Positions 1-9,005 of a stretch of 64,000 nucleotides of DNA are shown in pieces. Made by a program: the position numbers and the translations under genes. Every line of letters begins with the position of its first letter. Position 1 is the stretch's first letter. The notes under the pieces were generated by a model. That model had not been told where the DNA came from, did no database searches, and saw only the letters and a list, made by a program, of their open reading frames with translations. The stretch covers positions 62,001-126,000 of the forward strand of contig CAJTEX010000007.1 of NCBI GenBank assembly GCA_910575615.1, in the 5' to 3' direction. Source of the stretch: Bacteroidales bacterium (GTDB lineage Bacteria > Bacteroidota > Bacteroidia > Bacteroidales > Muribaculaceae).

Positions 1-490
1 TTTCCTCATCGGATAATCCTGCACTGGCATAACCTTCTGAGCCATCGGCAAATCTGATATGGCGTGTGCCATCGTCCATTATATCAATGACTTCATAAGG
101 ATGCTCATTAAGATTATTGGAAAATTCGACATCCTCTTCCCAAACTTCACAGTCAGTTGTTGTCGCTTCGGAACAGTAATCCATTTGTTGCGGTTCAGAC
201 ATCGCAGGAACGGCAATCTGTTCGCCAGATGTCGTTTCGGCGATTACAACGGCTTCCTTGCGACGGAAGAAATTGGAGATGGTGCGGGAAAAATCTTCAA
301 TAACGGATTGTAATCCGAGGTATAAACCAACGAGAAGAATGAAGATGACACCGAAAAGAACATTTCCGGTAAAGGTATCGGTGCCAAACCGATAGATGGC
401 AGCGTGACGAACGAGCAGAGCGAGAAGTCCGGTTCCGGCTATTACAGCACTCCAGAGAATAATCGTGTCCCGGTTTGGGGCATTTTTCAT
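1..490 (-). CDS. Putative membrane protein, 3' part cut by the window edge
   Basis: An ATG at 488-490 on the minus strand opens a frame that runs past base 1, so only the first 163 residues are visible. Two hydrophobic segments are seen, at about residues 10-30 (IILWSAVIAGTGLLALLV) and 46-64 (NVLFGVIFILLVGLYLGL), followed by an acidic soluble tail. I do not recognise a family. It lies downstream of a toxin-antitoxin pair and an integrase on the same strand, so it is probably cargo of an integrated element that continues to the left of the window. Confidence 0.55.
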   Translation of the reverse strand, partial: MKNAPNRDTIILWSAVIAGTGLLALLVRHAAIYRFGTDTFTGNVLFGVIFILLVGLYLGLQSVIEDFSRTISNFFRRKEAVVIAETTSGEQIAVPAMSEPQQMDYCSEATTTDCEVWEEDVEFSNNLNEHPYEVIDIMDDGTRHIRFADGSEGYASAGLSDEE

Positions 491-593
491 ATTGGGTGGG
501 GTGTTAAATGATTAAACATCTATAAAGACAATTTAACCCCTCCGATTGTTCGCATCCAAAATGTTAAAGCGATACCAAATGAAGAATGGAGAC

Positions 594-622
594 CACATCA
601 GTGACCTCCATTCAATAGCATA
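594..622 (-). terminator. Possible hairpin terminator after the toxin-antitoxin operon
   Basis: An inverted repeat with GAATGGAG and CTCCATTC arms (8 bp) lies just downstream of the antitoxin stop on the minus strand. It is followed by a T-rich but not pure T tract, so the call is weak. Confidence 0.35.
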
Positions 623-638
623 GTTGTAAAGTATCCTG

Positions 639-950
639 TTAGAGGATTGTCAGCGATACTCGTCGGCCTAATCCCTCGAAGATTCGGAAAAGGGTACTTA
701 GTTGGATATCAGACTTTCCATTCTCCAAGCGAGAGATATATGTCTTTTTGGTGCCAATTCGTTCTGCAAGTTGTTCTTGGGTAAGTCCGGCGCGAAGCCG
801 TTCCTCTTTAAGTGTCTCTGCAAGACAGAAAGCCGCAGCATCAGCATCAAACTGGTCGCGCTCAGGTGTTCCGGGATTTCCGTATTCGGCATCGAGAAGT
901 TCGTCGAAAGTCCGAGCCTTCATTATTGCTTCTTTCTTGACTTTATCCAT
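639..950 (-). CDS. XRE-family antitoxin (HigA type)
   Basis: A 103-residue protein with a helix-turn-helix domain at about residues 50-95 (LRAGLTQEQLAERIGTKKTY, then SRLENG). This is the usual DNA-binding domain of HigA-type antitoxins, which neutralise the toxin and repress their own promoter. The start overlaps the end of the upstream toxin gene by 8 nt, so the two are probably translated together. Toxin-before-antitoxin order is typical of higBA loci. It may help keep the adjoining integrated element in the chromosome (inference). Confidence 0.8.
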   Translation of the reverse strand: MDKVKKEAIMKARTFDELLDAEYGNPGTPERDQFDADAAAFCLAETLKEERLRAGLTQEQLAERIGTKKTYISRLENGKSDIQLSTLFRIFEGLGRRVSLTIL

Positions 951-1287
951 TTTCTTTCTCTTTAAAATATTCTTTCATAATCTTTTTTGCTCGCTCCAAC
1001 TGTAACGGTTGCGTCTTTTGTGTTTTCTTTTGGAATCCATTGAACAGAATCACCAATGAACCCTCATCGAAACAGCAGAATATGCGAAATATGTTGCTTC
1101 CGACCTCGACTCGAATCTCATATAGACCATCCGTATTTTCCATGCTCCGGAGTATTGTTTTCGGAACTCGGTCAACACTGCGGACGACATTTAGGCAGTA
1201 GTTAATCTTTCTTCTTACTGCATCTGTCTGAGCCACATAAAACTCGTTGAAGTAGTCTTTGTATATTTTTATCGTTCTATTAGCCAT
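943..1287 (-). CDS. RelE/HigB-like toxin (phage-derived Gp49-like family)
   Basis: A basic protein of about 114 residues with the small RelE-fold pattern: an N-terminal YKDYFNEFY segment, a central GLYEIRVEVGSNIFRIFCCF strand pair, and a C-terminal LFNGFQKKTQKT segment. Members of this family are usually ribosome-dependent mRNA endonucleases. I choose the ATG at 1287; a TTG two codons earlier is possible but weaker. It overlaps the downstream XRE antitoxin, which supports a two-gene toxin-antitoxin operon. A TAnnTTTG box sits just upstream. Confidence 0.8.
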   Translation of the reverse strand: MANRTIKIYKDYFNEFYVAQTDAVRRKINYCLNVVRSVDRVPKTILRSMENTDGLYEIRVEVGSNIFRIFCCFDEGSLVILFNGFQKKTQKTQPLQLERAKKIMKEYFKEKENG

Positions 1288-1304
1288 ACTCAATTATACA
1301 ACTG

Positions 1305-1312
1305 CAAAGTTA
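1305..1312 (-). promoter_or_regulatory. Bacteroidetes -7 box (TAACTTTG) for the toxin-antitoxin operon
   Basis: TAACTTTG on the minus strand matches the Bacteroidetes TAnnTTTG -7 element and lies about 20 nt before the toxin ATG. I see no clear TTTG -33 partner. Confidence 0.5.
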
Positions 1313-1347
1313 ACTAAAAAGTTTACTCCATCCAAATTCTGATGGAT

Positions 1348-2457
1348 TTATTTCAACGTAATGCTGTTGGCGGCGTCACGTTTCTTTTGATTTACGACTT
1401 CGGCGTAAATCTGGGTCGTGGCGACGTTTTTGTGGGTGAGCATCTTTGAGACTGTGTAGATGTCGGTGCCATTGGTTATCAGCAGCGTTGCGTAGGTGTG
1501 GCGCAGACCGTGGAAGGTGATTTTCTTGGTGATTCCGGCGGCTTTCAGCCAACTCTTGAATGGCTCGCGGGTATGGGCACGACTCAATCCTTTGAATACG
1601 AGTCCACGGTTCGGCTCTCCGCAATATGATAATGCTTCCTCGTTAAGAGGAAGGGTTGCCTGTGTCTTGGTTTTCTGAGTGCAGATGCGCATACAGTGGC
1701 CGCCATCAGGTGATACTTCGATATTGTCCCATTTCAACTGGAGGATGTCGCTGATTCGCAAGCCGGTGAGACAAGCAAACAGCGATGCTCGTTTCAGTAC
1801 ATCTACTTTGCAGGGTGTGGTAGCAAGTCTTCTGATTTCCTCAATTTCAAGGAAGTTGATTTTCGGCTCCTCCCAGTCGATGGATTCCAGATGGTCGTTG
1901 ATATTCTCATTGAGCAGTCCCTCTCTGTATGCCATTTTGAGCAGGGCGCGGAATGTTGACCAATATCCGGCGGCGGAGTTGGTGGCGATTTTAGCATACT
2001 TCTTTTTCTTGACGCGCAGACTGAGGATGTGGCTCCGGAAGTCGTTGCATAAGCCGATGGTCACATCTTTCACGAGGCAACGCCCATTGGTGAACTCGCA
2101 GAAATGCTTATATACAATCTCCCACTTTTGATATTTCGACTTAGCCTTGTCCTCGAAGTAGGCGAGGAAGTCGGCATGTTTCTTGGTCTTGTCGATGAAG
2201 CCGAACTCCTCATTGATGATTGCCATCTCGCGTTGTGCACGTATGCCACGCGCCTTTATTAAGATGGCTTCGTTGTAGTCCATCTCGAATTTATCCTGCG
2301 GTTCGGCAATGAGATACAGACCGAGGAATTCACGGCGCGACATTTTTTTGATATTCGGATTCCAGATAGGTGGGTAGAAGTCGAGGTAGAGCGACAATTT
2401 GCCGCTTTTTAGTTTCTCCTGACGAAGAGTGACTTTAGAGATACTTGATGCTTTCAT
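1348..2457 (-). CDS. Tyrosine recombinase/integrase of a left-hand integrated element
   Basis: A 369-residue phage-integrase family protein with an N-terminal SAM-like core-binding region and a C-terminal catalytic domain. The catalytic set is visible: Arg in TGLRISDILQLKW, H-x-x-R in HGLRHTYATL, a late His in LTHKN, and the nucleophile Tyr in TTQIYAEV. It is a clear paralogue of the integrase at 62860-63969: same length, same N-terminal layout and similar C-terminus. It probably catalyses integration and excision of the element reaching left of the window. A multi-HTH gene lies directly upstream on the same strand. Confidence 0.9.
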   Translation of the reverse strand: MKASSISKVTLRQEKLKSGKLSLYLDFYPPIWNPNIKKMSRREFLGLYLIAEPQDKFEMDYNEAILIKARGIRAQREMAIINEEFGFIDKTKKHADFLAYFEDKAKSKYQKWEIVYKHFCEFTNGRCLVKDVTIGLCNDFRSHILSLRVKKKKYAKIATNSAAGYWSTFRALLKMAYREGLLNENINDHLESIDWEEPKINFLEIEEIRRLATTPCKVDVLKRASLFACLTGLRISDILQLKWDNIEVSPDGGHCMRICTQKTKTQATLPLNEEALSYCGEPNRGLVFKGLSRAHTREPFKSWLKAAGITKKITFHGLRHTYATLLITNGTDIYTVSKMLTHKNVATTQIYAEVVNQKKRDAANSITLK

Positions 2458-2522
2458 ATTCGTTTTTCTGATTATAATTCACAAATGTAGATGGTGGTTG
2501 TTCGGTGACCAAAATCACCGGA

Positions 2523-3434
2523 TTATAACTGAATCTTAGGATTGAATAACTCGGCTAACTCTCTGGCGTTCAGTTTAACATACTTTCCACAGCGGAGTTT
2601 GGTTATCTTATATGTCTTGACGTAGTGATACAACTGGTCACGAGTCAGAGAGTATTTCTCCATGGCATCAGCAACCGAAATAAACTCAACATCCTCGGCC
2701 GACTTCGCACCTTTGGCAACATCGAAATGATATTTGGAGTAATACACCTTCGGCCCATCCTTACGTTTTGGAATACCGACCTTAGATACCAGCGAATAGA
2801 TTGCCGACAGCGTCATACCATATTTCTGTTGAATATCCTCGACCGAATACCACTCCGTGATTTCCGGATTCTCATTCCTTGCCGAGAAAAGCCGGTTAAT
2901 ATGCGCCTTGCTGAAATAAGCCTTTCCCCGGAGAATAGTCTTCGGCACATTATTTTCGGCCACTACCTTATATATCCATGAATCCTTCACGCCAAACTTC
3001 TCCCGAATCTCAGCGCGGGTATAAAATTCCGTGATGGTTTTGTCTGTCCTTTCAACAGATACTTGATTTTCTTCTCTCGGAGGAAGAAAGTCGAACATAG
3101 CCAACAGGTCAGCTTTGCTAATGAGAGTCTTTCTGTCAAACCTATTGACCTTTATTTTTCCGGCACGAATATATCGGTATACAGACATACGACCAATACC
3201 GAGCAGTTCGGCGGCTTGGGTAGGTGTCAGGAAATCCTTATTTCGCCACTTACTGCCGTTGCCGGATTGTAGCTTCGTTTCCTGATTAGACAGAGCGATC
3301 TTTCTCTGTCGCATTCTCTCCTTGTAGGAGTGTTCTGAACAACGCTTCGAGCAGAAGCGTGTTACGGTAGTCTGGGCGGTGAACTTGTTGCCACACCACT
3401 CACAAACTTTCTCGATTTTAATGTTACTACTCAT
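2523..3434 (-). CDS. Zinc-finger plus multiple helix-turn-helix DNA-binding protein
   Basis: About 303 residues from the ATG at 3434, which precedes the conserved N-terminal zinc-ribbon-like part (CEWCGNKF, then FCSKRCSE). It continues into about four consecutive MerR/excisionase-type HTH modules, such as LTPTQAAELLGIGRMSVYRY, TRAEIREKFGVKDSWIYKVV, SVEDIQQKYGMTLSAIY and SVADAMEKYSLTRDQLYHYV. An upstream in-frame start at 3551 would add 39 unconvincing residues. Tandem-HTH proteins of this kind sit beside integrases in Bacteroides integrative elements and are thought to regulate excision. The exact role here is unknown. Confidence 0.75.
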   Translation of the reverse strand: MSSNIKIEKVCEWCGNKFTAQTTVTRFCSKRCSEHSYKERMRQRKIALSNQETKLQSGNGSKWRNKDFLTPTQAAELLGIGRMSVYRYIRAGKIKVNRFDRKTLISKADLLAMFDFLPPREENQVSVERTDKTITEFYTRAEIREKFGVKDSWIYKVVAENNVPKTILRGKAYFSKAHINRLFSARNENPEITEWYSVEDIQQKYGMTLSAIYSLVSKVGIPKRKDGPKVYYSKYHFDVAKGAKSAEDVEFISVADAMEKYSLTRDQLYHYVKTYKITKLRCGKYVKLNARELAELFNPKIQL

Positions 3435-3576
3435 ATCATACGTGTTGATTTCACCAATTTTTGTATCGTGGCGTATCACAACGTACCGTGACGTACCACA
3501 TCCTCCACCACCTTGCTGACGCTTGGGGTGGAGATGGTCAACGACGTACAATATCCGTACAAATAAGTGCGTAAAA

Positions 3577-3610
3577 ACGCCTAATACTGACCGTTATCAG
3601 CATTAGGCGT
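3577..3610. repeat. Inverted repeat (9-bp arms) beyond the HTH gene
   Basis: ACGCCTAAT at 3577-3585 and ATTAGGCGT at 3602-3610 are perfect complements around a 16-nt loop. It could be part of the element boundary or a regulatory site upstream of the HTH gene. I found no second copy in the window that would prove an attachment site. Confidence 0.4.
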
Positions 3611-3993
3611 TATGCGATGTCTTCAAGTTTTTCCGCTCAATGACAGTCAATTATCGTCATTGTATTTCATTGTGTATCAATGAATTATTTACCGATGCAC
3701 ACTATATAATCAATTAATAAACAGTGAGTTAGCCTCTTGAAAGGTACAGATGGTGGATGTGCTAAGTCGCTTACTTTCAATGATTTATTGTGTGATTGAA
3801 TTTTGAAAGTGCAATTTGCTTGCAATCAGCGTTTTCGGGCAAATCGTCTGTACCGCTATGTTCTTGTTTCCGAGAGCAAAGTTATACAAAATCACAGAAA
3901 CTACAAAAATAATCACGGTAAAAAATTACGCTATTCTCCGTAAATTTAAGGAGAATGTTTGGTGGTTTAGCTGCAAATGACTAACTTCGCGGT
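3611..3993. other. Intergenic stretch between integrated element and fic gene
   Basis: An AT-rich region of about 380 nt with no supportable gene. It probably contains the right junction of the left-hand integrated element and the fic promoter. TTAAGGAGAA occurs about 45 nt before the fic start. I cannot place an att core because the other junction is outside the window. Confidence 0.4.
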
Positions 3994-5157
3994 ATGAGAC
4001 GAACTGTAAGACATAGTGCCTATATATGGCAACGGAAGGATTGGCCGGAGTTCTGCTGGGACTCTGAGGCGTTGCTTGAACCGCTTAGTAGGCTCAGTCA
4101 GTTGCATGGACTCCTGAACGGCAGGATGTCTATGCTTGGATTCAACGAGAAGTGTCGGTCGCTGTTGTCGGCCATGACTGAGGAGTTGATAAGTTCTTCG
4201 GAAATCGAGGGCGTGTTGCTCAATCCGAATTCGGTGCGTAGCAGTATTGCACGACGGCTCGGAATCGAGGATGACGGACTATTGGTTGAGGATCATTATG
4301 TCGAGGGGTTAGTCGATGTGATGCTTGATGCCGTGCGTAATTGCAGGGAGCCATTGACAGATGAACGATTATTCAATTGGCACGCTGCTTTGTTTCCTTT
4401 TGGGAGAAGTGGTATGCACAGAATCACAGTTGCCGATTGGCGTAGGGGTGAGGAGCCGATGCAGGTAGTGTCCGGTGCTTTCGGGCATGAGAAAGTGCAT
4501 TATGAGGCTCCGCCATCAGATGCTGTTCCGGCTGAAATGGAGCGGTTGATTGAGTGGTGTAATACAGCCAATCAGTCACCGTTCATCATGGCTGCTGTGG
4601 CACACTTGTGGTTTGTGACCATACATCCGTTTGATGACGGCAACGGTCGCATAAGCCGCACACTTGCCGATATGCTTCTCGCTCGGCTTGATGAGGATTC
4701 GGCGCGATATTACAGTATGTCGGCTGAAATCAACCGCAACAAAAAGGCATATTATGAAGTTCTTGAAAGGACGCAATCATCGACGAAGTCGCTTTGCACC
4801 GATAAAAATGATAAAACCGCAAAGAACGGAGGTCTTGATATTACCGAATGGATGCTGTGGTTCTTTGGCTGTTTGGAAAATGCCATTGTCCGCGCTTCGG
4901 GTATAATCGAGCGGACATTGCAGAAAGCGGCATATTGGGATGAGTTCCGCGATGTTGACATAAATGAGCGTCAGCGCAAAGTTGTCAACCGCCTTTGGGA
5001 TGGCTTTGAGGGAAAACTGACATCCTCAAAATGGGCGAAGATATGCAGTTGCTCGCAGGACACAGCATTGCGCGACATCAACGACCTTATAGCGAAAGGC
5101 ATGCTCCGCAATAGTGGTGAAGGTGGTCGCAGTGCCAACTACCTACTGCCGGAATAA
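3994..5157 (+). CDS. fic: Fic-domain AMP-transferase-like protein (DUF4172-Fic)
   Basis: A 387-residue protein. The active-site loop HPFDDGNGRISR (about residues 210-221) matches the Fic signature HxFx(D/E)GNGRxxR, and the N-terminal SSSEIEG (about residues 65-71) matches the inhibitory (S/T)xxxE(G/N) helix of class II Fic proteins. A DUF4172-type N-terminus precedes the Fic core, and a winged-helix-like C-terminus (KWAKICSCSQDTALRDINDL) follows. The family usually transfers AMP to a protein hydroxyl. The inhibitory motif lies in the same chain, so the enzyme is probably self-restrained. The target is unknown. It is monocistronic, followed by a strong hairpin. Confidence 0.9.
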   Translation: MRRTVRHSAYIWQRKDWPEFCWDSEALLEPLSRLSQLHGLLNGRMSMLGFNEKCRSLLSAMTEELISSSEIEGVLLNPNSVRSSIARRLGIEDDGLLVEDHYVEGLVDVMLDAVRNCREPLTDERLFNWHAALFPFGRSGMHRITVADWRRGEEPMQVVSGAFGHEKVHYEAPPSDAVPAEMERLIEWCNTANQSPFIMAAVAHLWFVTIHPFDDGNGRISRTLADMLLARLDEDSARYYSMSAEINRNKKAYYEVLERTQSSTKSLCTDKNDKTAKNGGLDITEWMLWFFGCLENAIVRASGIIERTLQKAAYWDEFRDVDINERQRKVVNRLWDGFEGKLTSSKWAKICSCSQDTALRDINDLIAKGMLRNSGEGGRSANYLLPE

Positions 5158-5222
5158 TCATTTGCTATATGTAAGATTATATTGGTAGTCTCCTTTCGGT
5201 TTATCTAATGTTTATTCTTTGC

Positions 5223-5253
5223 TTGAACTTGTGCAAAAAATGCACAAGTTCAA
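5223..5253. terminator. Hairpin terminator downstream of fic
   Basis: Perfect 13-bp arms (TTGAACTTGTGCA / TGCACAAGTTCAA) surround an AAAAA loop, about 65 nt after the fic stop. It separates fic from the restriction operon. The T tract is short. Confidence 0.6.
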
Positions 5254-5437
5254 TTCTGAGCAAGTTCCCCATATTGGTAAATCCATTTGATGTGACGTTG
5301 TGTAATTGGGCATTAAAGTTGAAACAACTCTGAAAATTGACCGAATATCAGCGAAACTATCTATCTCAAAATTACGAAAATCACAAAGATATATCACTTT
5401 TAAGACCCTGAAAGCCATATATCTTGCGAAAATTCAC

Positions 5438-5445
5438 TAACTTTG
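5438..5445 (+). promoter_or_regulatory. Bacteroidetes -7 box (TAACTTTG) upstream of hsdR
   Basis: TAACTTTG matches TAnnTTTG and predicts transcription starting near 5450. This argues against the TTG at 5443 as start and for ATG at 5461 or 5479. Confidence 0.5.
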
Positions 5446-5460
5446 CATATTAAATCCCTA

Positions 5461-8301
5461 ATGTTAGCAATTAAGGAAATGGCAATACAGAGCGAGGCTG
5501 CATTGGAAGCAGGGCTTATCGAGGCTCTTCAAAAGATGAACTATGAGTATGTTCAGATAGATGAAGAGACCAACCTTAAATCTAATTTCAAGAAGCAGCT
5601 TGAAATACATAACAAGAAGGCTCTTGCCGAAATCGGCAGGGAGCATCTGACAGACGGTGAGTTCGAGAAGGTTCTGATTCACCTTGAAGGCGGTACGCGC
5701 TTCGAGAAAGCGAAGAAGCTCCGCGAAAAATTTGTTCCATTTGAGTTAGAAGATGGACAACGCATTTGGTTGAATTTCCTAAATACACAGCAGTGGTGCC
5801 AGAATGAATTTCAGGTTTCCAATCAGATTACAGTTGAAGGACGCAAGAAGTGTCGCTATGACGTGACCATTCTCATTAACGGTTTGCCGTTGGTGCAGAT
5901 TGAATTGAAGCGTCGCGGCATTGAACTGAAACAAGCGTACAATCAGATTCAGCGTTATCACAAGACTTCATTCCACGGGCTATTTGACTACATCCAGATA
6001 TTTGTCATTTCCAACGGTGTCAACACCCGCTACTTTGCCAACACTCCAAATTTAGGCTATAAATTTACATTCAATTGGACTGATAGAGCAAACAACCCGT
6101 TCAACGAACTGAGTCTCTTTGCCGCTGATTTCCTTGCCAAGTGTACACTTGGCAAGATGATCAGCAAATATGTGGTGATGCACGAGGGCGACAAGTCGCT
6201 TATGGTGCTACGCCCATATCAATATTATGCCGTTGAGGAGATTATTGACAAGGTGCAGAACACCAACCGTAATGGATACATCTGGCATACAACCGGAGCC
6301 GGAAAGACTTTGACCTCTTTCAAGGCCGCCCAGCTCGTATCTGAACTTGACGGCATTGACAAGGTAATGTTTGTTGTTGACCGTCATGACCTCGACACTC
6401 AGACACAGTCGGAATATGATGCTTTTGAGCCGGGTGCGGTTGACAGTACATCCGACACAAGCGAACTTACGCGCCGACTTCAAAGCGACTCCAAAATCAT
6501 TATTACGACCATTCAGAAACTCAATGCCGCAGTTACCCGTCCGTGGTACAGCAGCAAACTTCAGGAGATTAAGGATAGCCGTATTGTGATGATCTTCGAC
6601 GAGTGCCACCGAAGCCATTTCGGTGACAGCCATAAAAATATTGTCAAGTTCTTCAATAACTTACAGATATTTGGCTTTACCGGCACACCAATATTCGCAG
6701 AAAACTCTACCGATAAGCATACCACAAAAGAAATTTTCGGCGAATGTCTCCACAAATATCTCATCAAAGATGCCATTGCCGATGAAAATGTGCTTGGTTT
6801 CCTTGTCGAGTATTATCACGGCAACGCTGATGTGAACAACGGCAATCAAAACCGTATGCGCGAAATTGCGCAGTTCATTCTCAATAATTACAACAAATCC
6901 ACCTACGACGGTGAGTTTGACGCTCTGTTTGCCGTGCAGTCAGTTCCGATGCTTGTTCAGTACTACAAGATTTTCAAGGAACTGAATCCTAAAATCCGTA
7001 TCGGTGCGATATTCACATATACAGCCAACGACAGTCAGGATGACGAGACTACCGGCATGTCGAGCGGTTCATTCGTCAGTGACCGCGTTGCCGGAGCCGA
7101 TGACATGGAGGACATTATCAATGACTACAACAAGATGTACGGCACCTCTTTCTCATTGCAGAATTTCCGTGCCTATTACGATGATGTTAACCTTCGTTTG
7201 AAGAAGAAAAAGCCGGATATGCTCTCGCTCGACCTCTGTCTCGTTGTCGGCATGTTCCTCACCGGTTTTGATTCCAAGAAACTCAACACGCTCTATATCG
7301 ACAAAAATCTCGAGTATCATGGTCTGTTGCAGGCATTCAGCCGCACCAACCGTGTGCTCAACGAGCGCAAACGCTTCGGCAAGATTGTCTGCTTCCGTGA
7401 TTTGAAGTCCAATGTCGATGCCGCCATCAAGCTATTCAGCAACGGTGGCGAAGAAGGTATTATCAGAGAGCCGTATGATAATGTCAAGAAAGAATATGTC
7501 GATTTGACAAAGGAATTTCTTGAACACTATCCCGACTCGCGTGTGGTGGACTACTTGCAGAGCGAGGAAGACAAACGAAAATTCATCTTGGCGTTCCGCG
7601 ACATCATCCGCAAACACGCTGAAATTCAGATATACGAGGATTTCAACGATGAAGACCCGGATTTTCCGATGGATGAGCAGTCATATATGGATTTCCGGAG
7701 CAAGTATCTTGACATCCACGACACCTTCATGGATTCAAAGACTGTGAAGGATTCCACTCCGGCAGATGATGCCGATGAATCAGAGCCGACACTTGATGAT
7801 ATTGACTTCTGTCTGGAACTTCTCCACAGCGATATCATCAATGTGGCCTATATCCTCAGTCTTATTGCCGACCTTGACCCGGATGCAGAGGATTATCCCG
7901 AAAAGCGTCAGGAGATTCTCGACACTATGATCAAGGATGCGGAACTGCGTAGCAAGACACAACTAATCGACGGCTTCATTCTACAGACCGTCGATAACGA
8001 TAAGGACGGCTTCATGCGTGATAAGAAAGCCGATGGAAGCATCGACCTTGAAGAGCGGCTCAACCAATATATCCGTCAGGAGAAAGGCCGTGCCATTGAA
8101 AGAATAGCACAGGAGGAAGAGATACCGGTTGAGGTTATCAACCGCTATATGTCGGAGTATGACTATGTACAGAAGGAGCAGACCGAAATTATTCAAGAAG
8201 CTCTCAAAGACAGGAAACTTGGTCTTGTGGCCCGTCGTCGTACCATTAAGCGTATTGTTGACCGTCTCCGTAACATAATAAGAACATTCAGCTGGGATTG
8301 A
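5461..8301 (+). CDS. hsdR: Type I restriction enzyme R subunit (HsdR)
   Basis: About 946 residues. The N-terminal PD-(D/E)xK nuclease is seen as YDVTILINGLPLVQIELKRRG. The SF2 translocase follows, with Walker A (HTTGAGKTLTS), Walker B/DEAH-like DECHRSHFG, motif III FTGTP, and motif VI around LLQAFSRTNR. HsdR cuts unmethylated DNA after ATP-driven translocation once bound to the M2S methylase. ATG 5461 is used; ATG 5479 (MAIQSEAALEAG), which leaves a longer leader after the -7 box, is equally plausible. It heads the operon hsdR - T5orf172 gene - hsdM - hsdS, with gaps of only 1-17 nt. Confidence 0.95.
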   Translation: MLAIKEMAIQSEAALEAGLIEALQKMNYEYVQIDEETNLKSNFKKQLEIHNKKALAEIGREHLTDGEFEKVLIHLEGGTRFEKAKKLREKFVPFELEDGQRIWLNFLNTQQWCQNEFQVSNQITVEGRKKCRYDVTILINGLPLVQIELKRRGIELKQAYNQIQRYHKTSFHGLFDYIQIFVISNGVNTRYFANTPNLGYKFTFNWTDRANNPFNELSLFAADFLAKCTLGKMISKYVVMHEGDKSLMVLRPYQYYAVEEIIDKVQNTNRNGYIWHTTGAGKTLTSFKAAQLVSELDGIDKVMFVVDRHDLDTQTQSEYDAFEPGAVDSTSDTSELTRRLQSDSKIIITTIQKLNAAVTRPWYSSKLQEIKDSRIVMIFDECHRSHFGDSHKNIVKFFNNLQIFGFTGTPIFAENSTDKHTTKEIFGECLHKYLIKDAIADENVLGFLVEYYHGNADVNNGNQNRMREIAQFILNNYNKSTYDGEFDALFAVQSVPMLVQYYKIFKELNPKIRIGAIFTYTANDSQDDETTGMSSGSFVSDRVAGADDMEDIINDYNKMYGTSFSLQNFRAYYDDVNLRLKKKKPDMLSLDLCLVVGMFLTGFDSKKLNTLYIDKNLEYHGLLQAFSRTNRVLNERKRFGKIVCFRDLKSNVDAAIKLFSNGGEEGIIREPYDNVKKEYVDLTKEFLEHYPDSRVVDYLQSEEDKRKFILAFRDIIRKHAEIQIYEDFNDEDPDFPMDEQSYMDFRSKYLDIHDTFMDSKTVKDSTPADDADESEPTLDDIDFCLELLHSDIINVAYILSLIADLDPDAEDYPEKRQEILDTMIKDAELRSKTQLIDGFILQTVDNDKDGFMRDKKADGSIDLEERLNQYIRQEKGRAIERIAQEEEIPVEVINRYMSEYDYVQKEQTEIIQEALKDRKLGLVARRRTIKRIVDRLRNIIRTFSWD

Positions 8302-8302
8302 T

Positions 8303-9001
8303 ATGAAAGCAACGAAAAAGACATGCGCTAAAAACATAGACCCCGGCTATGTCTATATCCTGACGAATCCCAGTTTCCGCGAGGACTGGGTGAAAATCGG
8401 CAAGAGTAGCCGTCCGGTTGACATACGTTCAAAGGAACTTGACAACACGGCTGTGCCCTTGCCGTTTGAGATTTTCGCCACAATGCAGACTGTGAAATTC
8501 AACGAGGTTGAGAAACTGGTTCATAAAACCATTGACCGCCTGACAGATTTGCGAATCCGTCAGAACCGCGAATTTTTCAACGTACCGCCCCAAGTGGCAC
8601 TCGATATATTCAACGACATCGCCCAGACCATTGACGATGCTGTAGTTACCGAGTACCGCGATAACAAGCCTATCATCAAGGAAGAACACAATCCGGAGCC
8701 AACGCCCCACAAAAGAGAGGTTAAGCGTGGGCGGTTCAAATTTTCCATGGTAGGCATCAAAATCGGTGACTACATCATATTTGACCCTACCGGGGTGAGC
8801 GTGAAGGTTGCCAGCGATGACTCCGTTGAGTATAAAGACCGCATTTACAAACTATCTCCGTTTGTAGGAACTTTTATGCCGGAGGAAAGGCGCAATACCT
8901 CTGGGGCATACCAAGGCTCTAAATACTTCTCTTTCAATGGGAAAGTTTTGGACGATATGCGCAAAGAATTAGAAACGACATCCGAAGAAATATCAGAATA
9001 A
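8303..9001 (+). CDS. T5orf172 / GIY-YIG-superfamily protein within the hsd operon
   Basis: A 232-residue protein whose first 100 residues fit the T5orf172 (MUG113) branch of the GIY-YIG fold: GYVYILTNPSFREDWVKIGK, then RPVDIRSKELDN, LPFEIFA and EKLVHKTIDR. The rest is a separate domain of unknown role. It starts one base after the hsdR stop and ends 4 nt before hsdM, so it is translated as part of the restriction operon. T5orf172 proteins occur near restriction systems, but no reaction is established. It may be an accessory nuclease or DNA-binding factor (inference). Confidence 0.75.
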   Translation: MKATKKTCAKNIDPGYVYILTNPSFREDWVKIGKSSRPVDIRSKELDNTAVPLPFEIFATMQTVKFNEVEKLVHKTIDRLTDLRIRQNREFFNVPPQVALDIFNDIAQTIDDAVVTEYRDNKPIIKEEHNPEPTPHKREVKRGRFKFSMVGIKIGDYIIFDPTGVSVKVASDDSVEYKDRIYKLSPFVGTFMPEERRNTSGAYQGSKYFSFNGKVLDDMRKELETTSEEISE

Positions 9002-9005
9002 GATC

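Noticed and set aside
1348-2457. This integrase as the hsdS invertase
   Set aside because: It belongs with another element, is longer and of a different subgroup; the interrupted gene next to the cassettes is the better candidate. Backup activity cannot be excluded.
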